Part shown: piece by piece, positions 55,189 through 63,497 of the stretch
How positions within the stretch are numbered: the stretch's first letter is position 1
Layout of the letters: each line of letters opens with the position of its first letter
Assembly: GCF_000445105.1 (NCBI RefSeq)
Contig: NZ_ATDP01000103.1
Location: forward strand, 142,293-206,292
From: Sphingobium lactosutens DS20
GTDB taxonomy: Bacteria > Pseudomonadota > Alphaproteobacteria > Sphingomonadales > Sphingomonadaceae
Direction of reading: 5' to 3'
DNA: 64,000 nucleotides
Program-made: the position numbers and the translations under genes
Notes under the pieces: generated by a model
What the model saw: only the letters and a program-made list of their open reading frames with translations
What the model was told of the DNA's origin: nothing
Databases searched by the model: none

Positions 55189-55506
55189 TCAGTCCGGGTT
55201 CCAGATGAGGGCATAGCTGTCCTCGTCATCCTGGCCGGCGGCGCGCCCAAGATTGGCATAGATGGTGCGGGCGCCAAGCTCCGGGGCCGCCATGGCGACG
55301 CGGATATATTCCCGGCCCGAGACTTCGCCGGTACGGATCCACCCGCCGCCCAACTCGCTGCCGCCAGTAAGGATGCGGTAATCGGGCTGATCGCCGACCT
55401 TGCCGCGATTGGGGATGATTTCGATCTCGGCGCGGACCGCGAGGGTCTTGAGGACGCCCTTGAAGCTGCCGTTTTCCAGGCGCTGAACATATCCGATGGC
55501 AGGCAT
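55189..55506 (-). CDS. DUF736 family protein
   Basis: This 105-aa protein is a typical DUF736 member: MPAIGYVQRLENGSFKGVLK at the start, then PDYRILTGG-ELGGGWIRTGEVSGREYIRV and a C-terminal YANLGRAAGQDDEDSYALIW. The family is common on alphaproteobacterial conjugative plasmids and elements near the transfer genes. Its molecular function is unknown. A 31-bp piece of its coding sequence recurs, inverted, at 55994-56024. Confidence 0.88.
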   Translation of the reverse strand: MPAIGYVQRLENGSFKGVLKTLAVRAEIEIIPNRGKVGDQPDYRILTGGSELGGGWIRTGEVSGREYIRVAMAAPELGARTIYANLGRAAGQDDEDSYALIWNPD

Positions 55507-56005
55507 GATAAGTCTCCTTCAAACTGCCCTGCGGCCGATCCGCCGGGCGTGCGGACCGTTCGGCAGCGCGAGGCGAGCCACCGAACCGGCAGGCCGTAGC
55601 GGCAAGCGGAGGACCGGAGGACGCGCCGCCATTTGGAGCGAAGCGACCGCGAGGAGCCGGAACGGCGGGGAAATGGGGGCGGGCCGATGGTTTCGTGAGG
55701 CGACCGAGACGCTGCCAGGTCAACGCACTCAGCCAGGCGTGATCGGCGACAGTGACAAGAAGGAAAGACAAGCCCTCGCCATCCTTGTGGAGCCCCTGAA
55801 AATCGCAACGCCCCGGCACCGATCAACCCGTGATCCGCTCGATATGGAGGCCCGTTTTCGACAAGCCGCGCGCCGTGCCTTATCGCAATGCCCACTATGG
55901 ATCTGCGAATGGGTGACGTGCGATCGATGCTGCGGGGATGGGCGCAATAGGCCTGCTGGCGCTTGCGCCCATGTCGCCTGCGCAAGCGACCAACCCGCGC
56001 CATCT
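55507..56005. other. Non-coding stretch upstream of DUF736
   Basis: I see no supported gene in this 500-base stretch, although long open frames cross it on both strands because of the GC content. It is rich in short GCGAAGCG-type words. Its right end (55994-56024) contains the inverted DUF736 fragment that runs into the broken nuclease gene. It should hold the promoter of the DUF736 gene. Confidence 0.45.
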
Positions 56006-56378
56006 ATGCCAATCTCGGGCGCGCAGTCGAAAGGGACGCTGCGCCATGTCAGCGATGGCGATACATGCCGGCTGACGAGCGGCGAGCTCGTCCCTTTCGC
56101 GGGGATCGACGCGCCTGAAACCCAGGCTTGTAACGCAAAATATGCGGCCGAACGCCGCCGGGGTGAAGCGGCAAAAACATGGCTCAAAAGGCGAGATCGA
56201 AGGCAGCAATCCTCGCTTCGAGCGGGTCCGCCGCAGCTATGCCCGGACGGTCGCGATGGTGAGACTTCAGGGCAGGGATCTGGCTGCGAGGCTGGTGGCC
56301 AGATACCATGCCAACGGGTGGCCGCGCGGTCGCGCGAAGCCCGACTGGTGCCGATCTCACCGAGGCATCGGTCCATAG
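56006..56378 (+). pseudogene. Staphylococcal-nuclease-like (thermonuclease) remnant with a frameshift
   Basis: The first part (about 56025-56180) reads LRHVSDGDTCRLTSGELVPF and AGIDAPETQACNAKY, the N-terminal half of an SNase domain with the metal-site Asp and the GIDAPE motif. The second half is in another frame (56142-56378): RRSYARTVAMVRLQGRDLAA and LVARYHANGWPRGRAKPDW, equivalent to the RYGRTLA and C-terminal GLA-WC parts. A frameshift near 56170-56185 must join them. The 5' end is fused to a DUF736 fragment, so the gene is both truncated and frameshifted. Confidence 0.7.
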
Positions 56379-56444
56379 CGACATGGCGTAACAACCGGAA
56401 CATCGCGCACGGTCGCAGGTTGGGTTGCAGACGGCAGGAGAGCG

Positions 56445-56621
56445 ATGATGGAACCCGATCCCAAGGACGGCGCACAGGATCAGGCCGATGTGCAGGACGA
56501 TCAGATCGATGATGTGCCGCAGGAAGGTCGCAGCGAGCCGCCTGGCGATGCGGACGATATTGCCCGCGACACGACCGAAGAAGAGGCTGCGCGCAAGGAA
56601 GAACAGGATCGCAAGCGGTAG
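56445..56621 (+). CDS. Small highly acidic hypothetical protein, 58 aa
   Basis: The ATG at 56445 has AGGAG 7 bases upstream. The 58-aa product (MMEPDPKDGAQDQADVQDDQ and so on) has about 40 percent Asp plus Glu, no hydrophobic core and a Lys/Arg-rich end (KEEQDRKR), so it is probably disordered. It could be a DNA mimic or a chaperone-like partner, but nothing in the sequence decides this. It points away from the broken nuclease and ends just before a strong hairpin. Confidence 0.6.
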   Translation: MMEPDPKDGAQDQADVQDDQIDDVPQEGRSEPPGDADDIARDTTEEEAARKEEQDRKR

Positions 56622-56630
56622 CGATGATCC

Positions 56631-56662
56631 GCGCCCCGGCCCGCTCATGCGGGCCGGGGCGC
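56631..56662. terminator. Bidirectional terminator-like hairpin
   Basis: GCGCCCCGGCCCGC and GCGGGCCGGGGCGC form a perfect 14-bp stem with loop TCAT. It lies between the stops of the convergent acidic-protein gene and the next minus-strand gene (10 bases from each), so it may serve both. Confidence 0.65.
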
Positions 56663-56671
56663 GACCGATTT

Positions 56672-57115
56672 TCAGGCCAGAAAGCGTAAGGGCGGCACCA
56701 ACAGATCACCCGCAGCGAAATGGGCCATGATCGCCTCATAGCTGCCCAGCCTCTTGGCGCGGTCGATGTCGATGACCAGCCTATCATCTTCGTCAGCAGC
56801 AAAGAGGCGAACCTCGCCGGCTCCATTGAACACCGCGCGTTCCGGGCCGAACTGCGCGGCGCAGCCGCCCGACCAGCGGACATAGGACAGGCCATGGCTT
56901 GCGCAAAATCCTTCCAGCAGATCGACCCGTCCCCATGCGACCTCATGCGCGTAGAGAGATAGCGATGCGTCGCTCGGGAAGTCGTCTGCCGTGAAGGCGT
57001 CCGCGTCATAATCGCGAGCCAGCCCTTCATTCTGGATGCAGGCAAGGAGATCGCCGCGCAGCGCGGCGGGTAGATCGCCGCCCAGCGTAATGGAGAGAGA
57101 AACCCGGTCTACCAT
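56672..57115 (-). CDS. Hypothetical protein of the element backbone, 147 aa
   Basis: I place the start at the ATG at 57115 (MVDRVSLSITLGGDLPAALR); the upstream in-frame extension overlaps the end of the ParB-like gene. The soluble 147-aa product mixes helices and strands, with acidic patches (ADEDDRLVIDIDRAK near residue 108). No family is recognised. It lies downstream of the ParB-like gene on the same strand and is probably co-transcribed. Confidence 0.6.
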   Translation of the reverse strand: MVDRVSLSITLGGDLPAALRGDLLACIQNEGLARDYDADAFTADDFPSDASLSLYAHEVAWGRVDLLEGFCASHGLSYVRWSGGCAAQFGPERAVFNGAGEVRLFAADEDDRLVIDIDRAKRLGSYEAIMAHFAAGDLLVPPLRFLA

Positions 57116-57222
57116 GATGAAAATCCCGATAAGCGCGCCGGGGCCGGAACCGCGACGGCGCGCCGATTTTTCGAAGGCAATGGCGAGGCGGGCGGCGACG
57201 AAGCGCCGCCCGCGCGATACCA

Positions 57223-59121
57223 TCAGGCCGCAAGCCGGGCGTCTCCTTCCTCACCGTCGTCAGGCAGCGACATGACGCTGGCGGGGGTAGCGGGATCGGG
57301 CATGTCCGGTTCGGCTCTGGCGCTGTCATGCGCCTCCTTCGCTTTCATCGCCGCCCCATGGGCCGCGATGGTTCCGGCTCCACCACGCTGCGAATAGCCC
57401 GAGGGTGGGAACTGCATCCAGCGTGGCACCCAGCGATCTTTCTTGTCGCGGCCATTGGTGCCGTCGAGCGCATCACGGATGATGGCCTTCAAGGTCTTTG
57501 TCTTCTCGTTCGCATTGGAGGCCGCAACCGAGGGGCTGGTGACGTCCGCGACCAGATGGCCCACTATCTCGCGGTCGCGCAGCAGCTCGAAAAAGGCGGC
57601 ATCGGCCTGCCAATAGTCGGCCATGTCGATGCCAAGATGGAGGCCAACGGCATCGACGGCGGCGCTGCCGCTGGCGAGGCTTTCGCCCATGACGATGGCG
57701 ATCAGATCCATGACCTGCGCATCATCAAGATCGAGCAGGGTGAGGAAAAGCGCGACAAGGCCGGTATTGGGGCCGAAGTCGCCGCCAAGCCCGCCGATGA
57801 TGGCGGGTTCTTCCGCGTCGAAGCCGAGCAGGGCCAGCGCCTTGCGCCGCATATGGTCGAAATCCGCCTCGCCGACCGCATTCTCGATGCTTTCCGCGAC
57901 CGCTTCATTCCGGCTGGTCTGCGGTTCGACATCGACCCGCCAGAGGGGCGAACCGACGATGACATGGGCCACCATCAGGCGCAGTGCGACAGTGGGGGCA
58001 CTGGTGAGGGCGGCGCGCACGGCGGCATGGCGATGAAGGTCGAGATAGGTCGCCATGGTCGAGGTGATTTCGGGGCGCACGACCTTCCCGCCTGTTCCTG
58101 CGCACTGCCCTTTTTCGATCCGCTCGGCTTCCTTGCGGGTCAGATAGCCTTCATGGAAGATGACTTCACCGGTGCCGCGCACATCGACATAGATGCGGCC
58201 ACCATGGCGCTTGCTTGCCTTCACATATTCCCATGTCGAGAAATGCTCGGCGGGCGGCACGATGACGACCTCATTCCAGCCCTCGTCCAGACAGGCTTCT
58301 CGCCGGTCGTGGATGGCGGCGTCCTGCGCCTTCCAGAAGCCGTCGGCATCGGCGAAATAGGCATGCTCGCCGAACAGGTCGGCGATGACGGCAAGGCCGC
58401 TCGCTTCGACATCGAACAGGGCATGATGGGTGCCGATGGACTGGCCGCCCAGGAGCCAGGCCTTTAGCTGATGGCCCACAGGCGTGTGGGCATCCTCATC
58501 GTCCAGCAGGGCAAGCCATGCCTTTTGCTGGCTCTTGGATGCGAGCGTCAGATGGCGGACGGTCGCCCGATCGATCTCGTCGGCGGCATAGAGGCGGCGG
58601 ATGCGGGGCAGAAGATTGCCCAGCGCCAGCACCCGCCTGACGGTGAGTTCGGGCAGGCCGAAGGTTGCGGCGATGTCGTGCGTCTTGCGCCCTTCCTTCA
58701 CCAACCGGGTGAAGCTCTCCCACTGGGTCACTTCATCGGCATCGCGCCGGGCCATATTTTCGATCATCGAGGCTTCCACGGCGTCGGCGTCGTCGCCCTC
58801 TTCAAGGATGGCGCAGGGCAGCAGCGCGATTTCGCTGTCGGCCTCGCCCATGGCCCGCTTCTCCGCCGCGACGATCATGGCGGCATGATAGCGGCGGGAA
58901 CCAGCGAGGATTTCGAAGGCATCGGGCGCGCACCGTTGACCTTCGGTCGCCTCCAGCCCGACAAGCTCGGGACAGGGATTGGGGCGCACGATGATCGGCT
59001 GGATCACGCCGCGCTTGCGCACGGTCGGCAGGATGTCCGACACATCGGGAGCGCTTCTGGAAAAGCGCATATTGGCCTTGCTGACTGACAGCTTGTCGAG
59101 CGGGATGAAATCGAGTTTCAT
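57223..59121 (-). CDS. Large ParB/RepB-like nuclease-domain protein of mobile elements
   Basis: This 632-aa protein starts at the ATG at 59121 (MKLDFIPLDKLSVSKANMRF). The N-terminal ParB domain has RKRGVIQPIIVRPN (residues about 35-48) and the EILAGSRRYHAAM motif near 70. A KorB/ParB-like HTH follows at about 130-170 (HDIAATFGLPELTVRRVLAL). The remaining about 400 residues are a long helical region common to such proteins on alphaproteobacterial plasmids and elements. A role in partition, copy control or regulation is possible. I see no parA gene nearby. Confidence 0.85.
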   Translation of the reverse strand: MKLDFIPLDKLSVSKANMRFSRSAPDVSDILPTVRKRGVIQPIIVRPNPCPELVGLEATEGQRCAPDAFEILAGSRRYHAAMIVAAEKRAMGEADSEIALLPCAILEEGDDADAVEASMIENMARRDADEVTQWESFTRLVKEGRKTHDIAATFGLPELTVRRVLALGNLLPRIRRLYAADEIDRATVRHLTLASKSQQKAWLALLDDEDAHTPVGHQLKAWLLGGQSIGTHHALFDVEASGLAVIADLFGEHAYFADADGFWKAQDAAIHDRREACLDEGWNEVVIVPPAEHFSTWEYVKASKRHGGRIYVDVRGTGEVIFHEGYLTRKEAERIEKGQCAGTGGKVVRPEITSTMATYLDLHRHAAVRAALTSAPTVALRLMVAHVIVGSPLWRVDVEPQTSRNEAVAESIENAVGEADFDHMRRKALALLGFDAEEPAIIGGLGGDFGPNTGLVALFLTLLDLDDAQVMDLIAIVMGESLASGSAAVDAVGLHLGIDMADYWQADAAFFELLRDREIVGHLVADVTSPSVAASNANEKTKTLKAIIRDALDGTNGRDKKDRWVPRWMQFPPSGYSQRGGAGTIAAHGAAMKAKEAHDSARAEPDMPDPATPASVMSLPDDGEEGDARLAA

Positions 59122-59209
59122 GGGTCTACTCCTTGTGAGTGCCGGGCCGTCGATCTTTGGCGAGTTGGGCGGCCCGGCTTTACGGAAATGCGGCGTTACG
59201 CGCCGCGCG

Positions 59210-59665
59210 TCATCCTGCCGCTCCTTGGAATGGATCGGTCGGAAGGTCGAAAGCCGCATCGGCCGCGGCGTGTCTCAGAAGCTGTTCGGCGTGAATGATA
59301 GAGCCTGCACGTCGGGCGGTAGCCGCCCAGCGGGACAGACTGTGGGGGCTATAAAATCCCTCATCGCGCTCGATCCGCATGCCGTAGGGCAGTCGGACGC
59401 TCTCAATCTCCATAAGGGAGAAGACGCCCATTTCCGGGCATCCGAAGCCAAGGTCGGCGAGGCCGAAGAGCGTATCGCCGTCTTCATAAAGTTCGGTGGC
59501 CAGCCAAGTGGCGGCGCCCAGTGGATTGAAGAATTTGACCGCTGGTCGCAGCGAGTCACGCGCGTCACAGCGAGGATCGAACGTCTCTCCCCGCGCTCGG
59601 CTGGCAGCGCTGCGACAAGCATTGGCGCGCAGCGCCTGACGAATATCGGGAGTGAGGAGGATCAT
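59210..59665 (-). CDS. DUF2958 family protein
   Basis: This 151-aa protein matches DUF2958: MILLTPDIRQALRANAC at the start, VKFFNPLGAATWLATELYEDGDTLFGLADLGFGCPEMG in the middle (conserved parts VKFFNP, ATWLATEL and GLADLG), then MRIERDEGF. The family travels with ArdC-like and ParB-like genes on conjugative elements; its function is unknown. Its ATG overlaps the stop of the truncated ArdC-like gene by 4 bases. Confidence 0.85.
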   Translation of the reverse strand: MILLTPDIRQALRANACRSAASRARGETFDPRCDARDSLRPAVKFFNPLGAATWLATELYEDGDTLFGLADLGFGCPEMGVFSLMEIESVRLPYGMRIERDEGFYSPHSLSRWAATARRAGSIIHAEQLLRHAAADAAFDLPTDPFQGAAG

Positions 59666-59973
59666 GCCGCCTTCCTTTCCTGTTCGACGGTGCTGGCCGG
59701 TTCGGCGGTGCTGGTCGGTTCCTCAATGCCCGCGACGGCGCCCTGTGATTCGCGATGGCGGGACAGCAGCCAATCGGCCGCCTTGCTGGCGGCACCTGCG
59801 GCGCGGAAGATGGCGCGATTATCCTCGCGCAGCACCTCCAGCCATGAGCCGATATAATCGGCATGGCGCACGGTCGGCACGATGCCCAGCGCCGCGCAGA
59901 GGAAGGCGGACCCCATTTCGGCGACATATCCTGACAGTCCAGCCCAAAATGGCGGTTGGAAGGTGAAAACCAT
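59662..59973 (-). pseudogene. ardC: C-terminal fragment of an ArdC-like antirestriction protein
   Basis: The visible 103-codon frame contains only the end of an ArdC-like zincin domain: YVAEMGSAFLCAALGIVP (about residues 19-36) and HADYIGSWLEVLREDNRAIF. The catalytic HE-x-x-H helix and the whole N-terminal DNA-binding domain are missing, replaced by about 18 unrelated residues. Full ArdC-like proteins are around 300 aa. The stop still overlaps the DUF2958 start, so the original operon is intact downstream of the break. Confidence 0.75.
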
Positions 59974-60303
59974 CGGTTGCCTCCAGCACTGCCCAAAAGC
60001 CCCATGGCCTCCCCCGAGGCGGGGGTGGGCGGCGAGAGCGACCGGAGAGGCCTGCTGAAGCGGCGGGCTGCACCCGCAGGGGCGAAATGAAATGGAGCAG
60101 CCCGGCGAAGCCGAGGCTTGCAGCGCGCCGCGGCGGGCCTAGCAGGGAGCGCCGACCACTCCCGCATCGAGGGAGAGGCCAAAAAATCGGAGCCGCCGCG
60201 CAAGCGGCGTCCGCTTAATGGCGGGCGACAGCCCGCATCGACATGCATCGCGAAGCGGCCGATCGCGCGAGGGATCGGCCGCCATGGCAGTGGCGCTCGT
60301 GCG
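59974..60303. other. Non-coding stretch between the ArdC fragment and the mercury module
   Basis: No gene is supported here. It is GC-rich with many GCGAAGCG-like short words, and probably contains the junction that truncated the ArdC-like gene and the left edge of the mercury module. No transposase remnant was recognised. Confidence 0.4.
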
Positions 60304-61653
60304 TTAAGTCAGCATGTAGCCGACGTCGGAGGCGCCGGTCGGATAGGCGAACATGGTGGAGCGAAGATCGGCCGCGGTGAGGCCGTGGCGGATTGCCAGA
60401 CCGAAAACGTTGATTACCTCGTCGGCGTTCGGCCCCACGAGATGCGCGCCGAGGATGAGGTCCGTGTCCTCGTCGATCAGCAGCTTATGGCCGTAGACCG
60501 GCTCGGCGAGGCGGCGGGCGGTGAACCAGTCTGGCGTCGAGGCTGCGTTGACCCGGAGCGCGACGCCGCCGCGGCGCGCCGCCTCCTCTGACAGTCCGAC
60601 GGCGGCGATCGGCGGCAGAGTGAAGGCCACGCTCGGCACGCCGCGATAGTCCGGCTGGTGCGTCGGGCCATCCAGGAGGTTGGCGGCAACTACCTTGGCA
60701 TCGTGGCTGGACACCGGCGTCAGCCGCGGCCCGACTCCGGCAGCGTCGCCGGCGGCATAGACCCGCGGGTTGGAAATGCTCCGCAGATGCGCGTCGAGCT
60801 GCAGGCGCCCGTCCTGCACCGCCACCTCGCCGGCGGACAGGTCGAGCGCCTTGAGGTCAGGACCGCGCCCGGCGGCATGAACGACGAGATCGGCGGCGAC
60901 GCTGAGATCAGGCTCGCCCTGGCGCTCGGCGTGGACCAGCAGACCGCTCCCGCTGCGCTCGACCCGGGTAACGGTGGCACCGGTCTCGACGCGGATGCCG
61001 AGCGCCTCGAACCGGGGCGTCAGCCAGCCCACCAGGTCGGGATCGAAGTGCGGCAGGAGCCGCTCGGCCCGCTGTAGGATGGTGACCTCTGCGCCCGCTC
61101 GGGCCGCCAGATGCGAGAACTCCGCAGCGACATAGCCGCCGCCGATCAGCACGATCCGGCGCGGCAGGGCCTGAAGCTCCAGGAACGCATCGCTTGTGCT
61201 CACCAGATCTTCGCCCGGAATGCCGAGCGGGACTGGACGCGCGCCGCTGGCGATCAGGATATGGCGGGCCCGCAATGTCCGGCCTTCCACCACGATCGTG
61301 TCTGGGCCGGCAAAGCGAGCAACACCGTGTAATGCGTCGACACCGAGCTCGGCGTAGCGGTGCGCCTGCTTGGCGGGGATCGGATCGGTGAAGGTCCGCT
61401 TGAACGCCATCAGGTCGGGCCAGTCGATCGCCAGCGTGCCGTCGACGCCATGTCTGGCCATGCGCCTTGCCGCGTCGATCGCTTCCTCGCCGCTGACCAG
61501 CATCCTCTTGGGATCGCAGCCACGCAGCGCACAGGTGCCGCCGAACGGACGGTGATCGATGACGGCGACGGACCATCCAGCGGCACGGACCCGGCCGACC
61601 GCGACCTGCGCTGCCGTGCCACTGCCGATGACGATCAGGTCGTAGGAAGCCAT
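60304..61653 (-). CDS. MerA-like pyridine-nucleotide-disulphide oxidoreductase lacking the C-terminal Cys pair
   Basis: This 449-aa FAD/NAD(P)H flavoprotein starts at the ATG at 61653 (MASYDLIVIGSGTAAQVAVG), overlapping merB by 19 bases. The redox pair is in GGTCALRGCDPKR (Cys42 and Cys47, the C-x4-C spacing). A second Rossmann motif GGGYVAAEFSHLAARAG is near 173-189 and the ERVYAAGDAAG-like NPRVYAAGDAAG is near 300. Canonical MerA ends in a vicinal Cys pair and often has an N-terminal metal domain; both are absent. It may reduce Hg(II) or a thiol partner. Position after merB favours a mercury role. Confidence 0.8.
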   Translation of the reverse strand: MASYDLIVIGSGTAAQVAVGRVRAAGWSVAVIDHRPFGGTCALRGCDPKRMLVSGEEAIDAARRMARHGVDGTLAIDWPDLMAFKRTFTDPIPAKQAHRYAELGVDALHGVARFAGPDTIVVEGRTLRARHILIASGARPVPLGIPGEDLVSTSDAFLELQALPRRIVLIGGGYVAAEFSHLAARAGAEVTILQRAERLLPHFDPDLVGWLTPRFEALGIRVETGATVTRVERSGSGLLVHAERQGEPDLSVAADLVVHAAGRGPDLKALDLSAGEVAVQDGRLQLDAHLRSISNPRVYAAGDAAGVGPRLTPVSSHDAKVVAANLLDGPTHQPDYRGVPSVAFTLPPIAAVGLSEEAARRGGVALRVNAASTPDWFTARRLAEPVYGHKLLIDEDTDLILGAHLVGPNADEVINVFGLAIRHGLTAADLRSTMFAYPTGASDVGYMLT

Positions 61654-62414
61654 GGTCGCATCTCCATCCGCATCGGCGCAAAAATCGCGCGCCCAACCTC
61701 GAGCGCTTCGGCCAGGCACAGACGAATGCCGTCATCGGCTCCGACCGGACCGCTCGCGCACCAGGCCGCCAGATGATCGTCATCGCAGAAGAAGGCCTGC
61801 AAGGTGCAGAGCGACGATGCCGCGCAGCCACTGGCATAGCGACGGCCGGACCAGACGACGATCGCGCCCGGCTCAACCTCTTCCAGCTCGCGGCCGCGGC
61901 TGGGGGTATGGATGGCGAGCGTGCGCCGGCACTGGCGGCAGGCCGAGCGGATCATGCAGTCCCGCTCCAGCATGGCGCCGATCCCCAACGCGTCGATGGC
62001 GCACATGGCGCTCATGGTCACTCCGCTGACTTCGACTTGATGTTCGCTGGGGCCGTCGGTGAACGGATAGGCGCCGGTCACCCGGCCCGCGCCGTCGAGG
62101 ACCACGAGATCGCGCCCGGCGAGCCGCTGCAGGGCCGAGCCGACCTCGCCGGAGGGGAGTCCCGATGCGGCGGCGATCTGTGCCGGCACCGGCGAGCGAC
62201 CATCGGCAGCATAGGCTTGAAGCACGGCGCGCCGGACCCGCTCCTCGACGCCGTCCATCCCGCGCCACTTCGAACCGATGAACGCCGCGAACAGTGCCGT
62301 CAGGGCTGCGCGGGCGCTGGGTGTTGTGACTGCGCTCCAGTCCGGGACAACGGCACCGCCGGGAAATGTAACCGTCGATCCAAAGGCGGCTTCAGCGGAT
62401 GATGCGCGCGCCAT
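61635..62414 (-). CDS. merB: Organomercurial lyase MerB
   Basis: This 259-aa enzyme breaks the carbon-mercury bond of organomercurials. The core TDGPSEHQVEVSGVTMSAMC and CAIDALGIG segment (about residues 119-143) holds the catalytic Cys and the Asp three residues on. ASGCAASSLCTLQAFFCDDDHL near 197-218 carries the second catalytic Cys region. An N-terminal winged-helix part (SPVPAQIAAASGLPSGEVGS) precedes it. The C-terminal extension is somewhat longer than in the short MerB proteins of about 212 aa. Confidence 0.9.
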   Translation of the reverse strand: MARASSAEAAFGSTVTFPGGAVVPDWSAVTTPSARAALTALFAAFIGSKWRGMDGVEERVRRAVLQAYAADGRSPVPAQIAAASGLPSGEVGSALQRLAGRDLVVLDGAGRVTGAYPFTDGPSEHQVEVSGVTMSAMCAIDALGIGAMLERDCMIRSACRQCRRTLAIHTPSRGRELEEVEPGAIVVWSGRRYASGCAASSLCTLQAFFCDDDHLAAWCASGPVGADDGIRLCLAEALEVGRAIFAPMRMEMRPWLPTT

Positions 62415-62426
62415 CGCCCGCCCTCC

Positions 62427-62651
62427 TCAGCCGCAGCACGCCTTGCCGCCGCTCTCCTGGATCGGCGGACAGGGCACGTCGCCGTAGGAGCAATAGACGC
62501 AGCAATCGCCCGGCTTGGGCTTGAGGACCGCGCCGCAACCCCGGCAGTCGTAGAAATACTGGCAGGCATTGGTCGGCATGGTCTCCGTCGCCCGATGACC
62601 GCAGTGGGGACAGGTCAGCGTCGAGCGCAGCTCGGGGGTGGCATCAGACAT
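62427..62651 (-). CDS. Cys-rich GDCC-motif protein of mer operons
   Basis: This 74-aa protein starts at the ATG at 62651, overlapping merT by 8 bases. It has twelve Cys, arranged as CPHCGH, CRGCG, GDCCVYCSYGDVPC and a terminal CCG. The GDCC-x-x-CSYG signature is found in small proteins of mercury-resistance loci. Zinc-ribbon-like folding and Hg(II) binding are likely but unproven. It has no signal peptide, so it should act in the cytoplasm, between the transporter and MerB/reductase. Confidence 0.8.
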   Translation of the reverse strand: MSDATPELRSTLTCPHCGHRATETMPTNACQYFYDCRGCGAVLKPKPGDCCVYCSYGDVPCPPIQESGGKACCG

Positions 62652-63003
62652 AGCGATAGCCTGCCCAGAGCAGGGCCGCACCGAGCAGCAATCCGATGAG
62701 CGTGAGAACACGCATCCAGCGCGGCGTGCATATGCCGCCCGGCCCACAGCGCGCCGCCGTAACTTGCTGGCGCAACAGCAGCGCCGCGCCGGCAAGCAGG
62801 CACAATGCGCCAATGAGGAGAAGCGGCGTGCGATACGGCGCGGCGACAATGGCCACGCCGCCGAGCCAAGCTGCGCCGATCCCGGCGGATGCGAAGAGGA
62901 TCGGCAGCGCACAGCAGGCGGCGACGCCGAACGCCGCAGCGATCCCCGCCAGCGTGAGCGTGGCGGTGCCGATCCCCTTAGGCGGGCTTGGCGTCTGGGT
63001 CAC
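62644..63003 (-). CDS. merT: Mercuric transport protein MerT
   Basis: This 119-aa inner-membrane protein has three hydrophobic helices. I chose the GTG at 63003 because AAGGAG lies 6 bases upstream; an ATG at 63042 lies within the -10 region of the mer promoter. The Cys pair in FGVAACCALPILFASAG (first helix) and a second pair in the loop CGPGGIC after the second helix match MerT, which carries Hg(II) across the membrane. No merP gene is visible beside it. Confidence 0.88.
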   Translation of the reverse strand: MTQTPSPPKGIGTATLTLAGIAAAFGVAACCALPILFASAGIGAAWLGGVAIVAAPYRTPLLLIGALCLLAGAALLLRQQVTAARCGPGGICTPRWMRVLTLIGLLLGAALLWAGYRYV

Positions 63004-63032
63004 GGGCGACTCCTTGTGGCGGGCATTGAGCT

Positions 63033-63063
63033 GTCCTAACATCTGTAGCGACTACAGACTCAA
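63033..63063 (-). promoter_or_regulatory. mer promoter with MerR operator
   Basis: On the minus strand, -35 TTGAGT (63063-63058) and -10 TAGGAC (63038-63033) are separated by 19 bp, longer than the normal 17. The spacer contains the perfect palindrome CTGTAG-TCG-CTACAG (63057-63043). A 19-bp spacer with a palindrome in it is the hallmark of MerR-activated promoters. merR is transcribed in the other direction from the same region. Confidence 0.88.
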
Positions 63064-63077
63064 GAGGTATTTTGGGG

Positions 63078-63494
63078 ATGGCCGCAACCGGCGCGATCCA
63101 GATCGGCGAACTCTCACGCCGCACCGGATGCAACATCGAGACGATCCGCTATTACGAGCGGATCGGGCTGCTGCCCGCTCCGCCGCGGCGGGGCCGCTAC
63201 CGCAGCTATGGCCGGGAGGACGTGGCTCGCCTGGGCTTCGTGCGCCGCGCGAGGGAGCTGGGCTTTACCCTGGACGAGGTACGCGCCTTGCTCGGACTCG
63301 CGGTTGGCGGTCAGGCCTCCTGCGCCGAGGTGCGCGAGCTCGCGGCGTCGCACCTGAAGGACGTACGCGCGCGGATCGCGGACCTCAAGCGGATGGAACG
63401 GGTTCTGGCCGACTCGGTGCGCGCCTGCGATGCCGGTCGGGATCCGGGCTGTCCGCTGCTCGACACACTTGGCGCCGAAGTGCGGGTCGCGTGA
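63078..63494 (+). CDS. merR: Mercury-responsive regulator MerR
   Basis: This 138-aa regulator starts at the ATG at 63078. The N-terminal HTH (IQIGELSRRTGCNIETIRYY and RYRSYGREDVARLGF) is the MerR type. The three Hg-binding Cys are at 82, 117 and 125, matching the classical MerR positions 82, 117 and 126 within one residue, in the contexts QASCAEVRE and RACDAGRDPGCPLL. It represses and, with Hg(II), activates the mer promoter by untwisting the 19-bp spacer. Confidence 0.93.
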   Translation: MAATGAIQIGELSRRTGCNIETIRYYERIGLLPAPPRRGRYRSYGREDVARLGFVRRARELGFTLDEVRALLGLAVGGQASCAEVRELAASHLKDVRARIADLKRMERVLADSVRACDAGRDPGCPLLDTLGAEVRVA

Positions 63495-63497
63495 GCA

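Noticed and set aside
55729..57045. A 438-codon minus-strand open frame across the DUF736 upstream region and broken nuclease
   Set aside because: It shows no family features, has Arg/Pro/Ser-heavy composition and crosses the acidic-protein gene and part of a supported minus-strand gene in another frame.
59565..60248. A 227-codon minus-strand frame over the ArdC fragment
   Set aside because: It is in a different frame from the recognisable ArdC residues and is Arg/Pro/Ser-rich, so it looks like a chance frame.
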